Positions 29,608-39,318 are shown, counted from the first letter of the stretch. The stretch: DNA of 64,000 nucleotides from Methylobacterium sp. J-076 (GCF_022829405.1 NZ_JAKSXW010000132.1:1-64000); one strand, 5' to 3'. The notes: generated by a model from the letters alone, not told the origin. Numbers and translations: made by a program.

Positions 29608-30555
29608 ATGGCGAGCAAGGACGAGACGGCGCAGCCGACGGTGTTCATCGATGGCGAGGCGGGCACCACCGGCCTCGGCATCCGCGCGCGCCTGGAGCGC
29701 GAAGGGCGCGTCCGCCTCGTGAGCATCGCCCCCGAGCACCGCAAGGACCCCGCCGCCAAGCGCGACCTGCTGGCCCAGGTCGACCTCGTGGTCCTGTGCC
29801 TGCCGGATGCCGCCGCCGTCGAGACGGTGGCGCTCGCCGACGGGCTGCCCGGGGGCGGCCCGAAGATCCTCGACGCGAGCACCGCCCACCGGGTCGCGCC
29901 CGGCTGGACCTACGGCTTCCCGGAGATGGCGCCGGGCCAGGGCGAGGCCGTGGCCGCCGCCCGGCGGGTCGCCAATCCCGGCTGCTACCCGACCGGCGGA
30001 ATCGCGCTCCTGCGCCCGCTGGTGGACGGCGGGCTGATCCCCGCCGACCATCCCGTCAGCGTCAACGCGGTGAGCGGCTACAGCGGCGGCGGCAAAGGGA
30101 TGATCGAGGATTACGAGGCCGGCCGCGCCCCGTCCTTCCTGCTCTACGGCCTCGGCTTCGCCCACAAGCACCTGCCGGAGCTGCAGGGCTACAGCGGGCT
30201 GACCCGCCGGCCGATCTTCGTGCCCTCCGTGGGCAACTTCCGCCAGGGGATGCTGGTGAGCGTGCCGCTCCACCTCGATGCCCTGCCGGGCCGCCCGCAG
30301 GCGGCCGACCTGGAGGCGGCCCTCCGCGCCTGGTACCGGGGCCAGCCCCTGGTGCAGGTGGTGGAGGGCGCCGAAGCCGGCGCCCATAGGGAGAAGATCG
30401 AGCCCGAGGCCCTGAACGACACCGACCGGCTCGAACTGCGGGTCTTCGGCTCGGCCGAGCACGGGCAGGCGGTGCTGGTCGCCCGCCTCGACAACCTCGG
30501 CAAGGGCGCGTCCGGCGCGGCGGTGCAGAACCTGTCGCTGATGCTGGGGCTGTAA
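29608..30555 (+). CDS. argC: N-acetyl-gamma-glutamyl-phosphate reductase, type 2
   Basis: Arginine biosynthesis: NADPH-dependent reduction of N-acetylglutamyl phosphate to the semialdehyde. At 315 residues it matches the shorter type 2 form. Visible motifs are [18 protein letters not shown] (nucleotide binding), [14 protein letters not shown], the catalytic cysteine in [21 protein letters not shown] and FAHKHLPE. The start at 29608 is preceded by GAGG; the open frame upstream to 29338 is antisense to DUF5872 and not coding. Confidence 0.95.
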   Translation: MASKDETAQPTVFIDGEAGTTGLGIRARLEREGRVRLVSIAPEHRKDPAAKRDLLAQVDLVVLCLPDAAAVETVALADGLPGGGPKILDASTAHRVAPGWTYGFPEMAPGQGEAVAAARRVANPGCYPTGGIALLRPLVDGGLIPADHPVSVNAVSGYSGGGKGMIEDYEAGRAPSFLLYGLGFAHKHLPELQGYSGLTRRPIFVPSVGNFRQGMLVSVPLHLDALPGRPQAADLEAALRAWYRGQPLVQVVEGAEAGAHREKIEPEALNDTDRLELRVFGSAEHGQAVLVARLDNLGKGASGAAVQNLSLMLGL

Positions 30556-30562
30556 CGGGTTT

Positions 30563-30582
30563 CCAAAGGACGGGTCCTTTGG
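30563..30582 (+). terminator. Hairpin after argC
   Basis: CCAAAGGA (30563-30570), loop CGGG and TCCTTTGG (30575-30582) form a perfect 8-bp stem starting eight bases past the argC stop. No T run follows. A second hairpin follows at 30610-30628. Confidence 0.5.
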
Positions 30583-30609
30583 CGGGGGCGGGGCGGAGCC
30601 CTGCGCATC

Positions 30610-30628
30610 CCAGGGGCCTCGCCCCTGG
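30610..30628. repeat. Second inverted repeat in the argC-qor gap
   Basis: CCAGGGGC, loop CTC, GCCCCTGG: a perfect 8-bp stem. Together with the preceding hairpin and the phrase GGACCCCGCCAGAGG it looks like a dispersed intergenic repeat. It may contribute to termination. Confidence 0.5.
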
Positions 30629-30731
30629 ACCCCGCCAGAGGTCCCCGTCCCTCGGGATCCCCACACTTCGAGATTGCCTCCCGCCCCGCGGCGCTTATCT
30701 CGCCGAGGGGCGGACACGACGGGAGAGAACG

Positions 30732-31709
30732 ATGCCGAAGGCGATCCGGGTCTACGAGTACGGCGGCCCCGAGGTGATGAAGCTGGAGGACGTGCCGCTG
30801 GCCGAGCCCGGCGCCGGGCAGATCCGCGTCCGCCAGGAGGCGATCGGCGTCAACTTCATCGACATCTACTTCCGCACCGGCGCCTACAAGTCGCCGCACC
30901 TGCCCTACACCCCCGGCAAGGAGGGCGCGGGCACCGTCACCGCCGTGGGCGAGGGCGTCGCGCAGTTCAGAGTGGGCGACCGGGTCGCCTACGGCTCGGT
31001 GGGGGATGGGTGCTACGCGGAGGAGCCGGTGATCCCGGCCGCCGCCGCCGTGGCGATGCCCGAAGGGATCGACGCGCAGACCGCCGCGGCGATGATGCTC
31101 AAGGGCCTGACCGCCGAATACCTCCTGCACCGGACCTACCGGGTGAAGCCCGGCGACACGATCCTCTGGCATGCGGCCGCGGGGGGCGTCGGCCTCATCG
31201 CCTGCCAGTGGGCCAAGCACCTCGGCGCCACGGTGATCGGCACCGCGGGGAGCGAGGAGAAGGCCGAGCTCGCCCGGGCCAACGGCTGCGACCACGTCAT
31301 CCTCTACCGCAGCGAGGACGTCGCCAAGCGCGTGCGCGAGCTGACCGGGGGCAAGGGCGTGCCGGTGGTCTATGACGGCGTCGGCCAGGCGACCCTGATG
31401 GGCTCGCTGGACAGCCTCGCCCCCACCGGCCTGCTCGCCAGCTTCGGCTCGGCCTCCGGGCCGATCACCGGCCTCGACCTCGGCCTTCTGGCCGCCAAGG
31501 GCTCCCTGTTCGTCACCCGGCCGACGCTGGCGACCTTCTCCAGCCAGCGCCCGGTGCTGGAGGAGGCGGCGGCCAACCTGTTCGGGGCCGTGCGCTCGGG
31601 GGCGGTGAAGATCGCCGTCAACGCGGTGCGGCCGCTCGCCGAGGCGCAGGGGGTCCACCGCGACCTCGCCGGCCGCGAGACCACCGGCTCCACGGTCATG
31701 GTGCCGTGA
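30732..31709 (+). CDS. qor: Quinone oxidoreductase (NADPH), zinc-independent MDR family
   Basis: The 325-residue enzyme reduces quinones or alpha,beta-unsaturated carbonyls with NADPH. Segments are the N-terminal GroES-like fold (GVNFIDIYFRTGAYK, PYTPGKEGAGTV), then the nucleotide-binding AAAGGVGLIACQWAKHLGA and a GTAGSEEKAELA loop. The catalytic zinc ligands of alcohol dehydrogenases are absent, as in Qor. The stop overlaps the next start (GTGA), so it is coupled to pncA. Confidence 0.93.
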   Translation: MPKAIRVYEYGGPEVMKLEDVPLAEPGAGQIRVRQEAIGVNFIDIYFRTGAYKSPHLPYTPGKEGAGTVTAVGEGVAQFRVGDRVAYGSVGDGCYAEEPVIPAAAAVAMPEGIDAQTAAAMMLKGLTAEYLLHRTYRVKPGDTILWHAAAGGVGLIACQWAKHLGATVIGTAGSEEKAELARANGCDHVILYRSEDVAKRVRELTGGKGVPVVYDGVGQATLMGSLDSLAPTGLLASFGSASGPITGLDLGLLAAKGSLFVTRPTLATFSSQRPVLEEAAANLFGAVRSGAVKIAVNAVRPLAEAQGVHRDLAGRETTGSTVMVP

Positions 31710-32344
31710 TCCCCGGCCCGGCCGACCTGCTCCTCGTCATCGACGTGCAGGTCGATTTTCTGCCGGGCGGAGCACTCCCCGTGCCGGACGGCGACCGCGT
31801 CGTCCGGCCGATTAACGCCCTCCAGGACAGGTTCCGGCACGTCGTCCTGACGCAGGACTGGCACCCGCCGGGCCATGTCTCCTTCGCGGCGAGCCATCCC
31901 GGCCGGGCGCCCTTCGAGACGGTGCGCCTCGCCTCCGGCGACCAGACCCTCTGGCCGGTGCATTGCGTGCAGGGCACGCCGGGGGCGGCCTTCGCCCCGG
32001 GGCTCGCCACCGACCGCGCGGCCCTGATCCTCCGCAAGGGAAGCGATCCGGCGGTGGACAGCTACTCCGCCTTCCTCGACGCGAACCGGACCACCCGCAC
32101 CGGCCTCGCGGCGGCGCTCGGCGAGCGCGGCATCCGCCGGGTGGTCCTGTGCGGCCTCGCCACGGATTTCTGCGTGCTGTGGAGCGCCCTCGACGCCCGC
32201 GCGGCGGGGTTCGAGGTCGTGGTGGTCGAGGATGCGGTCGCGGGCATCGACGCGCCCACCGTCCCCGGCGGATCTTTGGCCGAAGCCTGGGCGCGGATGG
32301 CGGCGGCGGGAGTCGGGCGGATCGGGGCGGCGGCCTTCGGCTGA
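31706..32344 (+). CDS. pncA: Nicotinamidase
   Basis: Hydrolyses nicotinamide to nicotinate in NAD salvage. The 212-residue isochorismatase-fold protein has the catalytic Asp in LLVIDVQVDF, metal-site residues in TQDWHPPGHVSF, the catalytic Lys in ILRKGSD and the nucleophile Cys in GLATDFCVLWSALDA. It starts at a GTG that overlaps the qor stop, so the two are probably co-translated. Confidence 0.95.
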   Translation: MIPGPADLLLVIDVQVDFLPGGALPVPDGDRVVRPINALQDRFRHVVLTQDWHPPGHVSFAASHPGRAPFETVRLASGDQTLWPVHCVQGTPGAAFAPGLATDRAALILRKGSDPAVDSYSAFLDANRTTRTGLAAALGERGIRRVVLCGLATDFCVLWSALDARAAGFEVVVVEDAVAGIDAPTVPGGSLAEAWARMAAAGVGRIGAAAFG

Positions 32345-32411
32345 GGACCAACCGCCGCAGGGTGGGACCCGCCCGCCCCGTCGGCGTTGCCCCTGCTCAT
32401 CAGGAGGCCGC

Positions 32412-32612
32412 ATGTCCGACAAGCATCCCAAGACCACCACGCCGACCGACGCCGACCTCAAGGGCAATCCCGGGATCGGCACCTCGAAGGGCATGGCCGG
32501 GGCGGACCCGGAAGAGCTCGAGGCCGATTCGACCTTCGAGGGCGACGTCGAGAACGAGACCACCCCCGAGGGGGGGATCGATCCGAACCACAGGCCGCGC
32601 AAGAACAAGTAG
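32412..32612 (+). CDS. Small acidic hydrophilic protein, unknown function
   Basis: A 66-residue acidic protein (MSDKHPKTTTPTDADLKGNP...) with no signal or TM helix and a disordered-looking composition. It has a strong ribosome site (AGGAGG, seven bases before the ATG), which supports it as a real gene. I assign no function. It is 67 bases after pncA on the same strand and may be transcribed with it. Confidence 0.65.
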   Translation: MSDKHPKTTTPTDADLKGNPGIGTSKGMAGADPEELEADSTFEGDVENETTPEGGIDPNHRPRKNK

Positions 32613-32655
32613 GACGGGGGCGGGGAGGGGCGGACCGCCCCTCCCCAGTACGGGC

Positions 32656-32886
32656 TCAGTAGGAGCCGGGGACCGGCAGGCCCATCACCCGCTGGGGGGC
32701 GGCCCGGGGAACCACGGTCCCCGTGGTCTCGACGTCCCGGCGCAGGGCCGGGCGGGCGGGGTCGGAGGCGAAGCCGCGGCTCGCGGCGGCCACCGGGGCC
32801 GTGCCGGCATGGGAGGTCGGGACGCCCTGGGCGAAGGCGGCCCCCGTGGCGAGGGTCAGGCTGGCGGCGGCGAGAAAGCGGATCAT
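32656..32886 (-). CDS. Small exported protein, unknown function
   Basis: The 76-residue product has a classic signal peptide (MIRFLAAASLTLATGAAFA, then QG) and a short Ala/Pro/Arg-rich mature part of about 57 residues ending in GLPVPGSY. The ATG at 32886 follows GGAGA. No family is recognised. It is convergent with the small acidic gene. Confidence 0.7.
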   Translation of the reverse strand: MIRFLAAASLTLATGAAFAQGVPTSHAGTAPVAAASRGFASDPARPALRRDVETTGTVVPRAAPQRVMGLPVPGSY

Positions 32887-33029
32887 GACGGTCTCCGGTG
32901 CGAGGCGCCCCCAGAGGGTCGGCGCGCTGTGTTGCACCGGATATGGGGCGCCCCCGGCCGAGGCCTTGTGCACTGCCGCACATGGCATGTGCGCCGCACC
33001 ATGCCCCGTCCCCGCCGGGACGACCGGCG

Positions 33030-34112
33030 TCAGAGGCCGAGGCCGAGCTGCTCCGGCCCCTCCGGTTCCTCCGGCGTGAAGCCCGAGAGGGCGATGCCGA
33101 TCAGCCGGGCGCTGCGCCGCAGGGGGATCAGGCCCCGCAGCAGGTCGCGGCCGATCCGCTCCAGGCTCTCCCGGTCCGGGACGGGGGCGGGCAGGGAGCG
33201 GGCGCGGGTGACGAGGGAGAAATCCGAGAACTTGAGCTTCAGGGTCACGGTGCGCCCGCGCATCGCCTTCGCCTCCGCGCTGCGCCACACCTTGTCGACC
33301 ATGGGGGCGAGGCGCTCGGCCAGGACGTCGTAGGCGGCGGTGTCGTCGGTGAAGGTGGTCTCGGCGCCGATGGACTTGCGGATCCGGTGCGCCCGCACCG
33401 GCCGCTCGTCGATGCCCCTCGCGACGGCGTAGTAGTAGCTCGCCGCCGAGCCGAACGTGTCCTTCAGCCGGTCGAGGCTCCAGGCGCGCAGGTCTGCGCC
33501 GGTCTCGATGCCGAGCCGCTTCATCTTGGCCTCCGTGACCGGCCCGACCCCGTGGAAGCGCCCGATCGGCAGCTCCGCCACGAAATCCGCCCCCATCGCC
33601 GGGGTGATCACGAACAGGGCGTTCGGCTTGCGGTGGTCCGAGGCGACCTTGGCCAGGAACTTGTTGTAGGACACCCCCGCCGAGGCCACGAGGCCGGTCC
33701 TGTCCAGGATCTCCGCCCGGATCGCCTTCGCCACCGCCGTCGCGGTCGGCAATCCCAAGACGTTCTCGGTGACGTCGAGATAGGCCTCGTCGAGGGCAAC
33801 CGGCTCGATCATCTCCGTGTGCCGGGCGAAGACCGCGCGGATCTCCTCCGACACCGCCCGGTAGGCCTCGAAGCGCGGCTTCACGAAGACGAGGTCCGGG
33901 CAGAGCCGCCTCGCGGTCGCCGCGGGCATGGCCGAGCGCACGCCGAAGGGCCGCGCCTCGTAGCTCGCGGCCATCACCACGCCCCGCTCCCGCGAGCCGC
34001 CCACCGCCAGGGGCTTGCCGCGCAGGGACGGGTCGTCGCGCTGCTCCACGGAGGCGTAGAACGCGTCCATGTCGATGTGGATGATCTTCCGGAGGGCACC
34101 CTCCGCCTGCAT
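33030..34112 (-). CDS. dinB: DNA polymerase IV (Y family)
   Basis: Error-prone translesion polymerase of the SOS response. The 360 residues include the catalytic IIHIDMDAFYASVEQ, a steric region RPFGVRSAMP, the second acidic motif ALDEAYLDVT, helix-hairpin-helix segment HGVGPVTEAKMKRLG and a C-terminal beta-clamp-binding QLGLGL. The frame is open to a GTG at 34199, but a LexA-type box at 34134-34148 would lie inside that version; the ATG at 34112, 21 bases past the box, is therefore preferred. Confidence 0.95.
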   Translation of the reverse strand: MQAEGALRKIIHIDMDAFYASVEQRDDPSLRGKPLAVGGSRERGVVMAASYEARPFGVRSAMPAATARRLCPDLVFVKPRFEAYRAVSEEIRAVFARHTEMIEPVALDEAYLDVTENVLGLPTATAVAKAIRAEILDRTGLVASAGVSYNKFLAKVASDHRKPNALFVITPAMGADFVAELPIGRFHGVGPVTEAKMKRLGIETGADLRAWSLDRLKDTFGSAASYYYAVARGIDERPVRAHRIRKSIGAETTFTDDTAAYDVLAERLAPMVDKVWRSAEAKAMRGRTVTLKLKFSDFSLVTRARSLPAPVPDRESLERIGRDLLRGLIPLRRSARLIGIALSGFTPEEPEGPEQLGLGL

Positions 34113-34133
34113 CGCCGGCCGCGTCCCTTGGAT

Positions 34134-34148
34134 GTTCCCGATACGTTC
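34134..34148 (-). promoter_or_regulatory. LexA (SOS) box upstream of dinB
   Basis: GTTC-CCGATAC-GTTC is a perfect match to the alphaproteobacterial LexA direct-repeat consensus GTTC-N7-GTTC. It lies 22 bases before the preferred dinB ATG, which predicts LexA repression and DNA-damage induction. Confidence 0.85.
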
Positions 34149-34206
34149 GAGTGACCCCGGGACGGACGCCGGGTCAAGCCGGGCCGCCCCGGTGGCCACA
34201 GGCGAT

Positions 34207-34647
34207 TCAGCGCGGCCCCGGACCGGCGGGGTGGTCCGGGGCCGCCGAGCGGCGCCGGAACGGCCAGTCGATCAGCCCTCCCGCCCACAGGGCGGCCCAG
34301 ACGAAGACCGGCTGAAAGGCGAGCCGCGGCCCGTGGTACCACCAGCTGTCGGGGATGCCGTCGATGTGGATGTGTTCGAAGGCGTGCTTCAGGTTCGCCG
34401 GGTAGACGCAGACCGCGTAGAGGGCGAGCCCGATCGCCGCCGCCCGGCGGGTGGCGGGGATCAGCAGCCCCAGCGCCCCGGCGAGCTCGCACAGGCCGGT
34501 GGCCTGGATGACGAGGCGGGGCTCGGGCACCCAGTCCGGCATCAGCGGCAGCATCGCGTCGGTGGCCCGCAGGTGGACCACGCCGATGAAGGCGTAGAGC
34601 GCCGCGAGCACCCACCGCAGGATCGTTCGACCGCGACCTTCGCTCAC
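34207..34647 (-). CDS. DoxX-like membrane protein
   Basis: A 146-residue membrane protein with four predicted TM helices (ILRWVLAALYAFIGVVHL, LCELAGALGLLI, AAIGLALYAVCVYPANLKHA and a C-terminal helix around FQPVFVWAALWAGGLI), typical of the DoxX superfamily, whose members are linked to redox or oxidative-stress functions. The GTG start overlaps the pabC-like stop (GTGA), making it the last gene of the pab operon. A link to folate synthesis is not evident. Confidence 0.82.
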   Translation of the reverse strand: MSEGRGRTILRWVLAALYAFIGVVHLRATDAMLPLMPDWVPEPRLVIQATGLCELAGALGLLIPATRRAAAIGLALYAVCVYPANLKHAFEHIHIDGIPDSWWYHGPRLAFQPVFVWAALWAGGLIDWPFRRRSAAPDHPAGPGPR

Positions 34648-35498
34648 GCGACCTCCTCCGGGGCGACATCACAGGATTGCGCCACCGCCGCGCAAAGCGC
34701 TTTCCGCAGCAGGGCGAAGGCGGCGTGGCCGCCACTGTCGTAGGCGGTCTCGCCCAGGGCCGTCACCGGGGCGAGGAGGCGCAGGGAGTTCGTGACGAAC
34801 ACGGCCTCTGCCCGGCGCACATCGTCCGGCGTCAGGGAGCGTTCCGCCACGGCGAGCCCGCAGGCGGGGGCCAGCGCGAGCACTTGGGCGCGAACGATAC
34901 CGGGCAGCACGCCATCCGTGAGAGGTGGGGTGAGGAGGGTGCCCTCGTCCGCCACGCAGAACACGTTGCCCGTTCCGGCACAGGCGACGAGCCCCTTCGT
35001 GTTGCGGAACAGCGCCTCGTCGAACCCGTCCCGCGCCGCCTCGCCGGCGGCGATCACGGCGTCGAGATAGCCCAGCGTCTTCAGCCGCGCGGCGGGGGAG
35101 GTGTCGTTGCGGGCGATGGCGGTCGGCCGCAGCCGCAGGGGCGCGAAGGCGATGGCCCGGCCGCTCGGGGCGGCGGTGGCGAACAGGATCGGGCGGGGTG
35201 CCTCCGGCGGCTTCAGGCCCCGCGGGCCGGCGCCCCGCGTCAGCGTGGTGCGGAGGGCGAGCCGCTCGCCCTGGCCGGCGAGGGCACGCATGGCCGACCG
35301 GATCGCCTCCGCGTCGGCGGGGATGCCCAGCACCTCGGCGGAGGCGACGAGCCGTGCCACATGCTCGGCCTCGAAGGCCACACGGCCGTTCAGGGCGAGC
35401 GCGGTGTCGAACAGCCCGTCGCCCAGCGTCAGGCCCCGGTCGGCATGGTCGAGGGGCGCCTCCGTACCCGCGAGGACCTGCCCGTCACGCCACAGCAT
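34644..35498 (-). CDS. pabC: Class IV aminotransferase, probable aminodeoxychorismate lyase
   Basis: PLP-dependent lyase releasing pyruvate from 4-amino-4-deoxychorismate to give p-aminobenzoate. The 284-residue fold-type IV protein has RGLTLGDGLFDTALA near the N-terminus, the PLP lysine in RLKTLGYLDAV and the conserved Glu/phosphate region DEALFRNTKGLV and TPPLTDGVLPGIVR. Branched-chain and D-amino-acid aminotransferases share this fold, but the position after pabB and pabA supports PabC. It overlaps the pabA end by 14 bases. Confidence 0.88.
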   Translation of the reverse strand: MLWRDGQVLAGTEAPLDHADRGLTLGDGLFDTALALNGRVAFEAEHVARLVASAEVLGIPADAEAIRSAMRALAGQGERLALRTTLTRGAGPRGLKPPEAPRPILFATAAPSGRAIAFAPLRLRPTAIARNDTSPAARLKTLGYLDAVIAAGEAARDGFDEALFRNTKGLVACAGTGNVFCVADEGTLLTPPLTDGVLPGIVRAQVLALAPACGLAVAERSLTPDDVRRAEAVFVTNSLRLLAPVTALGETAYDSGGHAAFALLRKALCAAVAQSCDVAPEEVA

Positions 35499-36090
35499 CG
35501 CGCCGGCCCTCCCGCCACGCGCGGGCGAGATCGAGGAAGTTGCCGAAGATGGCGTGGCCCCCCTCGGTGAGCACCGATTCCGGGTGGAACTGCACCCCGT
35601 AGGTGGGGTGCCGGCGGTGGGAGAGGGCCATCACCTCGCCCTCGTCGGAGAGCGCATCGACGGTCAGGTGGTCCGCCATACCGGGCTCCGGGCTGACCAC
35701 GAGGGAGTGGTAGCGCCCCACCGGCATCGGGGCGGGCAGGCCGGCGAAGAGGCGTTGGCCGTCATGGGCGACGGGGGTCGCCTGTCCGTGCAGGGGCCGC
35801 CGCGCCCGCTCGACCTTTCCGCCGAAGGCCGCGCCGATGGCCTGGTGGCCGAGGCAGACGCCGAGGATCGGCAGGTGTCCCGACAGGTCGCGGATCGCCG
35901 GGAGCGAGACCCCCGCCTCGGCCGGCGTGCAGGGGCCGGGGGAGATGACCAGGGCCTCCGGCGCCAGCGCCCGGATGCCGGCGACGTCGAGGGCGTCGTT
36001 GCGCACGACGCGGACCTCCTGGCCCAGCTCCTCGAAGTAGCGGACGACGTTAAAGACGAACGAGTCGTAATTGTCGAGGACGAGGATCAT
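35485..36090 (-). CDS. pabA: Aminodeoxychorismate synthase, glutamine amidotransferase subunit
   Basis: Supplies ammonia from glutamine to PabB. The 201-residue class I amidotransferase has LVLDNYDSFVFN at the N-terminus, the oxyanion SPGPCTPAEAG, the nucleophile in GVCLGHQAIG and the catalytic His-Glu in GVQFHPESVLTEGG. Neighbouring pabB and pabC support the PabA assignment, although TrpG proteins look alike and some serve both pathways. The open frame runs upstream through a repeat element; MILVLDN at 36090 is the proper start. Confidence 0.93.
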   Translation of the reverse strand: MILVLDNYDSFVFNVVRYFEELGQEVRVVRNDALDVAGIRALAPEALVISPGPCTPAEAGVSLPAIRDLSGHLPILGVCLGHQAIGAAFGGKVERARRPLHGQATPVAHDGQRLFAGLPAPMPVGRYHSLVVSPEPGMADHLTVDALSDEGEVMALSHRRHPTYGVQFHPESVLTEGGHAIFGNFLDLARAWREGRRDAVA

Positions 36091-36100
36091 GCGGCACCAT

Positions 36101-36192
36101 CGTCCTTGCGAGCGAAGCGAAGCAATCCAGGGACGCTCCACGCCCGGAAGCGTCCCGCCGCCCTGGATCGCTTCGCTGCGCTCGCGATGACG
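36101..36192. repeat. Single palindromic repeat element between pabB and pabA
   Basis: CGTCCTTGCGAGCGAAGCGA at the left and the near-complement ending GCGCTCGCGATGACG at the right form a 92-bp hairpin element of the same family as the array at 1-644. It fills almost the whole gap between two co-directional genes of one operon. Confidence 0.9.
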
Positions 36193-36205
36193 GCACGGCA
36201 CAGCC

Positions 36206-37573
36206 TCATCGGAACGCCTCGAACACCCGCGCGGCCTTGGCCAGGGTCTCGTCGTATTCCGGCCCCGGCTCGGAGAGCAGGGTGACGCCGCCCCCCGCCT
36301 GGAGCACGGCGGTCCCGCCGTCCATGAACACGGTGCGGATGGCGATGGAGGTGTCGAGGTCGCCGTCGAAGCCGATCCGGCCGATGGCGCCGCAATAGAT
36401 CTCCCGGGCGTCGCCCTCGATCTCGCTGATGATGTCCATCGCCCGGATCTTCGGCGCCCCGGTGATCGAGCCGCCGGGGAAGGTCTTCTCCAGAAGGTCG
36501 AACCCGTCGAGGCCGTCGCGGAGCGTGCCCGTCACCACCGAGACGAGGTGGTGGACGCCGGCATAGGTCTCCAGCCCGCACAGCACCGGCACGGCCACGC
36601 TCCCCGGCGCGCAGACCCGCGACAGGTCGTTGCGCAGGAGATCGACGATCATCACGTTCTCGGCCCGGTCCTTCACCGAGGCGGCGAGCTCCGCCGCCGC
36701 CGCCCGGTCCTGCGCCGGATCGGGCAGGCGCTTGGCGGTGCCCTTGATCGGCCGGGTCTCGACGTGGCGCCCGTCGAGGCGCACGAACCGCTCCGGCGAG
36801 GAGGAGGCGACCGTCAGCCCCTCGAATTCCTGGTAGGCGCCGAAGGTGGCGGGGTTGGTCTCGCGCAGGCGCCGGTACAGGGCGAAGGGATCGAACCCCG
36901 CCGGCAGGTCCGCCGTGAAACGCTGGGCGATGTTGGCCTGGTAGATGTCCCCGGCGCGGATATAGGCGCGGACCTTTTCGACCGCATCTTCATAGGTTTG
37001 CCGGGTGAAGTTCGAGCGCCACACGAGGGGCTCCGGAGGCGGCCCGGGGGCCGGGTCGTCCCCCGCCAGCAGGTCGGCGAAGCGGGCGAGGCGCCCCTGC
37101 GCCCGGGCGGCGCGGGCCTGCGGGTCGGTCTCGGGGAAGCCGGTGGAGTGCAGCGTCGCGGTGCCGGCGGCGTGGTCGAGGGCGAGCACCGTGTCGTAGA
37201 GGTTCACGGCGATGTCGTCGGTCAGCCCGGCCCGGCGGGCGGGGCGGGCGACCCGCTCCAGGCGCTCGCCGAGGTCGTAGGCGAAGTAGCCGATCGCCCC
37301 GCCGGGGAAGGGATGAGCCGGGTCGGCGGGGAGCCGGTAGGGGGCGAGGCAGTCCCGCAGGGCCGCGAACGGGCCGCCGGGCACCGGGTGCCCGTCGAGG
37401 GTGGCGACCCCGTCCCGGTAGCGGAACCGGGCGAAGGGGTCGGCGGCGACGATCGACAGGCGGCCCAGGGCATCGTGCCGCATGGCGCTGTCGAGGAAGG
37501 CGAGCCCCGGCAGGGCGCGCAGCCGGCGGGCGGCGGCGGCGGGATCGATCGGGGGCAGGTCTGCGGTCCACAT
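36206..37573 (-). CDS. pabB: Aminodeoxychorismate synthase component I
   Basis: Converts chorismate and ammonia to 4-amino-4-deoxychorismate for folate. The 455-residue chorismate-utilising enzyme has the diagnostic catalytic RPIKGTAKR, whose Lys is typical of Pab[29 protein letters not shown] and the C-terminal [20 protein letters not shown]. It is first in the pabB-pabA-pabC-doxX unit and divergent from rimO. Confidence 0.95.
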   Translation of the reverse strand: MWTADLPPIDPAAAARRLRALPGLAFLDSAMRHDALGRLSIVAADPFARFRYRDGVATLDGHPVPGGPFAALRDCLAPYRLPADPAHPFPGGAIGYFAYDLGERLERVARPARRAGLTDDIAVNLYDTVLALDHAAGTATLHSTGFPETDPQARAARAQGRLARFADLLAGDDPAPGPPPEPLVWRSNFTRQTYEDAVEKVRAYIRAGDIYQANIAQRFTADLPAGFDPFALYRRLRETNPATFGAYQEFEGLTVASSSPERFVRLDGRHVETRPIKGTAKRLPDPAQDRAAAAELAASVKDRAENVMIVDLLRNDLSRVCAPGSVAVPVLCGLETYAGVHHLVSVVTGTLRDGLDGFDLLEKTFPGGSITGAPKIRAMDIISEIEGDAREIYCGAIGRIGFDGDLDTSIAIRTVFMDGGTAVLQAGGGVTLLSEPGPEYDETLAKAARVFEAFR

Positions 37574-37790
37574 GAGCCGGCGTCGGCCTTCACACCACGG
37601 CGTCGTTCCGCGCCGTCCGGACGCCCTCGCACAGGCGATGCCGCGAGGAAAGCAGGCCGCTGCGCGCAGCGGCCTCGCGCCGACGGCCCGAACCCGCTAT
37701 ATCGGGGGTCATCCCGCAGACGACCAGCGTTCTCCGGCGTCCCCATCGGCGCAGGCGCCGCCGCATCCGATATCGCCCGTGACACCGCCC

Positions 37791-39182
37791 ATGACCAGCA
37801 CCGCCTCGCCCCAGATCCGCGCGTTCCCCGCCGACGCGGAGGCCGCCGCCTCCCGGGCGGCCCCCGCCGCCGGGGCCGCCCCCAAGATCTCGTTCGTCTC
37901 CCTCGGCTGCCCGAAGGCGCTGGTGGATTCGGAGCGGATCCTGACGCACCTGCGCGCCGAGGGCTACGAGCTCGCCCGGAAGCACGACGGGGCGGACCTC
38001 GTCATCGTGAACACCTGCGGCTTCCTCGATTCCGCCAAGGCGGAATCGCTCGCCGCCATCGGCGAGGCCATGGCCGAGAACGGCCGGGTCATCGTCACCG
38101 GCTGCATGGGCGCGCAGCCCGAGGAGATCCGCGAGAAGTACCCGGCGCTCCTGGCCGTCACCGGCCCCCAGGCCTACGAATCGGTGCTGGCGGCGGTGCA
38201 CGAGGCGGCGCCCCCGGCCCACGACCCGTTCGTGGACCTCGTGCCGCCGCAGGGCATCAAGCTGACGCCCCGGCACTACGCCTACCTGAAGATCTCCGAG
38301 GGCTGCCACAACCGGTGCAGCTTCTGCATCATCCCGTCCTTGCGCGGGGACCTCGTGAGCCGGCCGGCGGCGGACGTGCTGCGGGAGGCCGAGAAGCTGG
38401 TCAAGGCCGGGGTGAAGGAGCTGCTGGTCGTCTCGCAGGACACCAGCGCCTACGGGCTCGACATCCGCTACGCCGAGAGCCCCTGGCGGGACCGGCAGGT
38501 CCGCGCCCGGTTCTACGACCTCACCAGGGAACTCGGCGAGCTCGGGGCCTGGGTGCGGCTGCACTACGTCTACCCGTACCCGCACGTGGACGAGGTGATC
38601 CCGCTGATGGCGGAGGGGAAGGTGCTCCCCTACCTCGACATGCCGCTCCAGCACGCGAGCCCGAGCGTGCTCAAGCGGATGCGCCGGCCGGGCAACCAGG
38701 AGCGCCAGCTCGAGCGCATCCGGTCCTGGCGGGCCGCCTGCCCGGACCTCGCCATCCGCTCGACCTTCATCGTCGGCTTCCCCGGCGAGACCGAGGCCGA
38801 GTTCGAGGAACTGCTGGAGTGGCTGAAGGAAGCCAGGCTCGACCGGGTCGGCTGCTTCGAGTTCGAGCCCGTGGCGGGCGCCGCCGCCAACGCCCTCGGC
38901 GCCCCGGTGCCGCCGGAGGTGAAGGCCGAGCGCAAGCGCCGGTTCATGGAGACGCAGAACGTCATCGCGCTCCGCCTGCAGCGCGCCAAGGTCGGCCGGC
39001 GGATGCCGATCATCGTCGACGCGGTGGAGGGCGGGGTCGCCCGGGGCCGCTCCAAGGCCGACGCCCCGGAGATCGACGGCACCGTCCACGCGAGCTTCCG
39101 CCGCCCGGTGCGGGTGGGGGACATCGTGACCGTCAAGATCGACCGGGCCGAGGCATACGACCTCTACGGCAGCGTGACGTAG
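37791..39182 (+). CDS. rimO: Ribosomal protein S12 methylthiotransferase
   Basis: Radical-SAM enzyme adding a methylthio group to an Asp of S12. The 463 residues show the N-terminal MTTase domain ([32 protein letters not shown], with three cluster cysteines), the radical-SAM CxxxCxxC in [17 protein letters not shown], and a C-terminal TRAM domain. SLGCPK and SFCIIP are RimO-type. The start is ATG 37791. The last 16 bases with the stop codon and the following bases are duplicated 1,050 bp downstream. Confidence 0.96.
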   Translation: MTSTASPQIRAFPADAEAAASRAAPAAGAAPKISFVSLGCPKALVDSERILTHLRAEGYELARKHDGADLVIVNTCGFLDSAKAESLAAIGEAMAENGRVIVTGCMGAQPEEIREKYPALLAVTGPQAYESVLAAVHEAAPPAHDPFVDLVPPQGIKLTPRHYAYLKISEGCHNRCSFCIIPSLRGDLVSRPAADVLREAEKLVKAGVKELLVVSQDTSAYGLDIRYAESPWRDRQVRARFYDLTRELGELGAWVRLHYVYPYPHVDEVIPLMAEGKVLPYLDMPLQHASPSVLKRMRRPGNQERQLERIRSWRAACPDLAIRSTFIVGFPGETEAEFEELLEWLKEARLDRVGCFEFEPVAGAAANALGAPVPPEVKAERKRRFMETQNVIALRLQRAKVGRRMPIIVDAVEGGVARGRSKADAPEIDGTVHASFRRPVRVGDIVTVKIDRAEAYDLYGSVT

Positions 39183-39189
39183 GGGGCGC
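39167..39189 (+). repeat. Left 23-bp direct repeat, 3' end of rimO
   Basis: CGGCAGCGTGACGTAGGGGG followed by CGC, covering the end of rimO including its stop codon, recurs identically at 40217-40239. Matches stop immediately outside on both sides. The two copies bracket the FicA/Fic genes. Confidence 0.95.
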
Positions 39190-39318
39190 CCGGCGGCCCG
39201 GCCGAGCCACGACCGGCGGATTGCCTGTCCATAAGTCGGGGCGATAGGCTACGAAACGTCCCTCGCCGGGTTGTAGCGTGTGGGCGGGACCGGGGCGCGG
39301 AGCGATCGAGGGCAGGCC

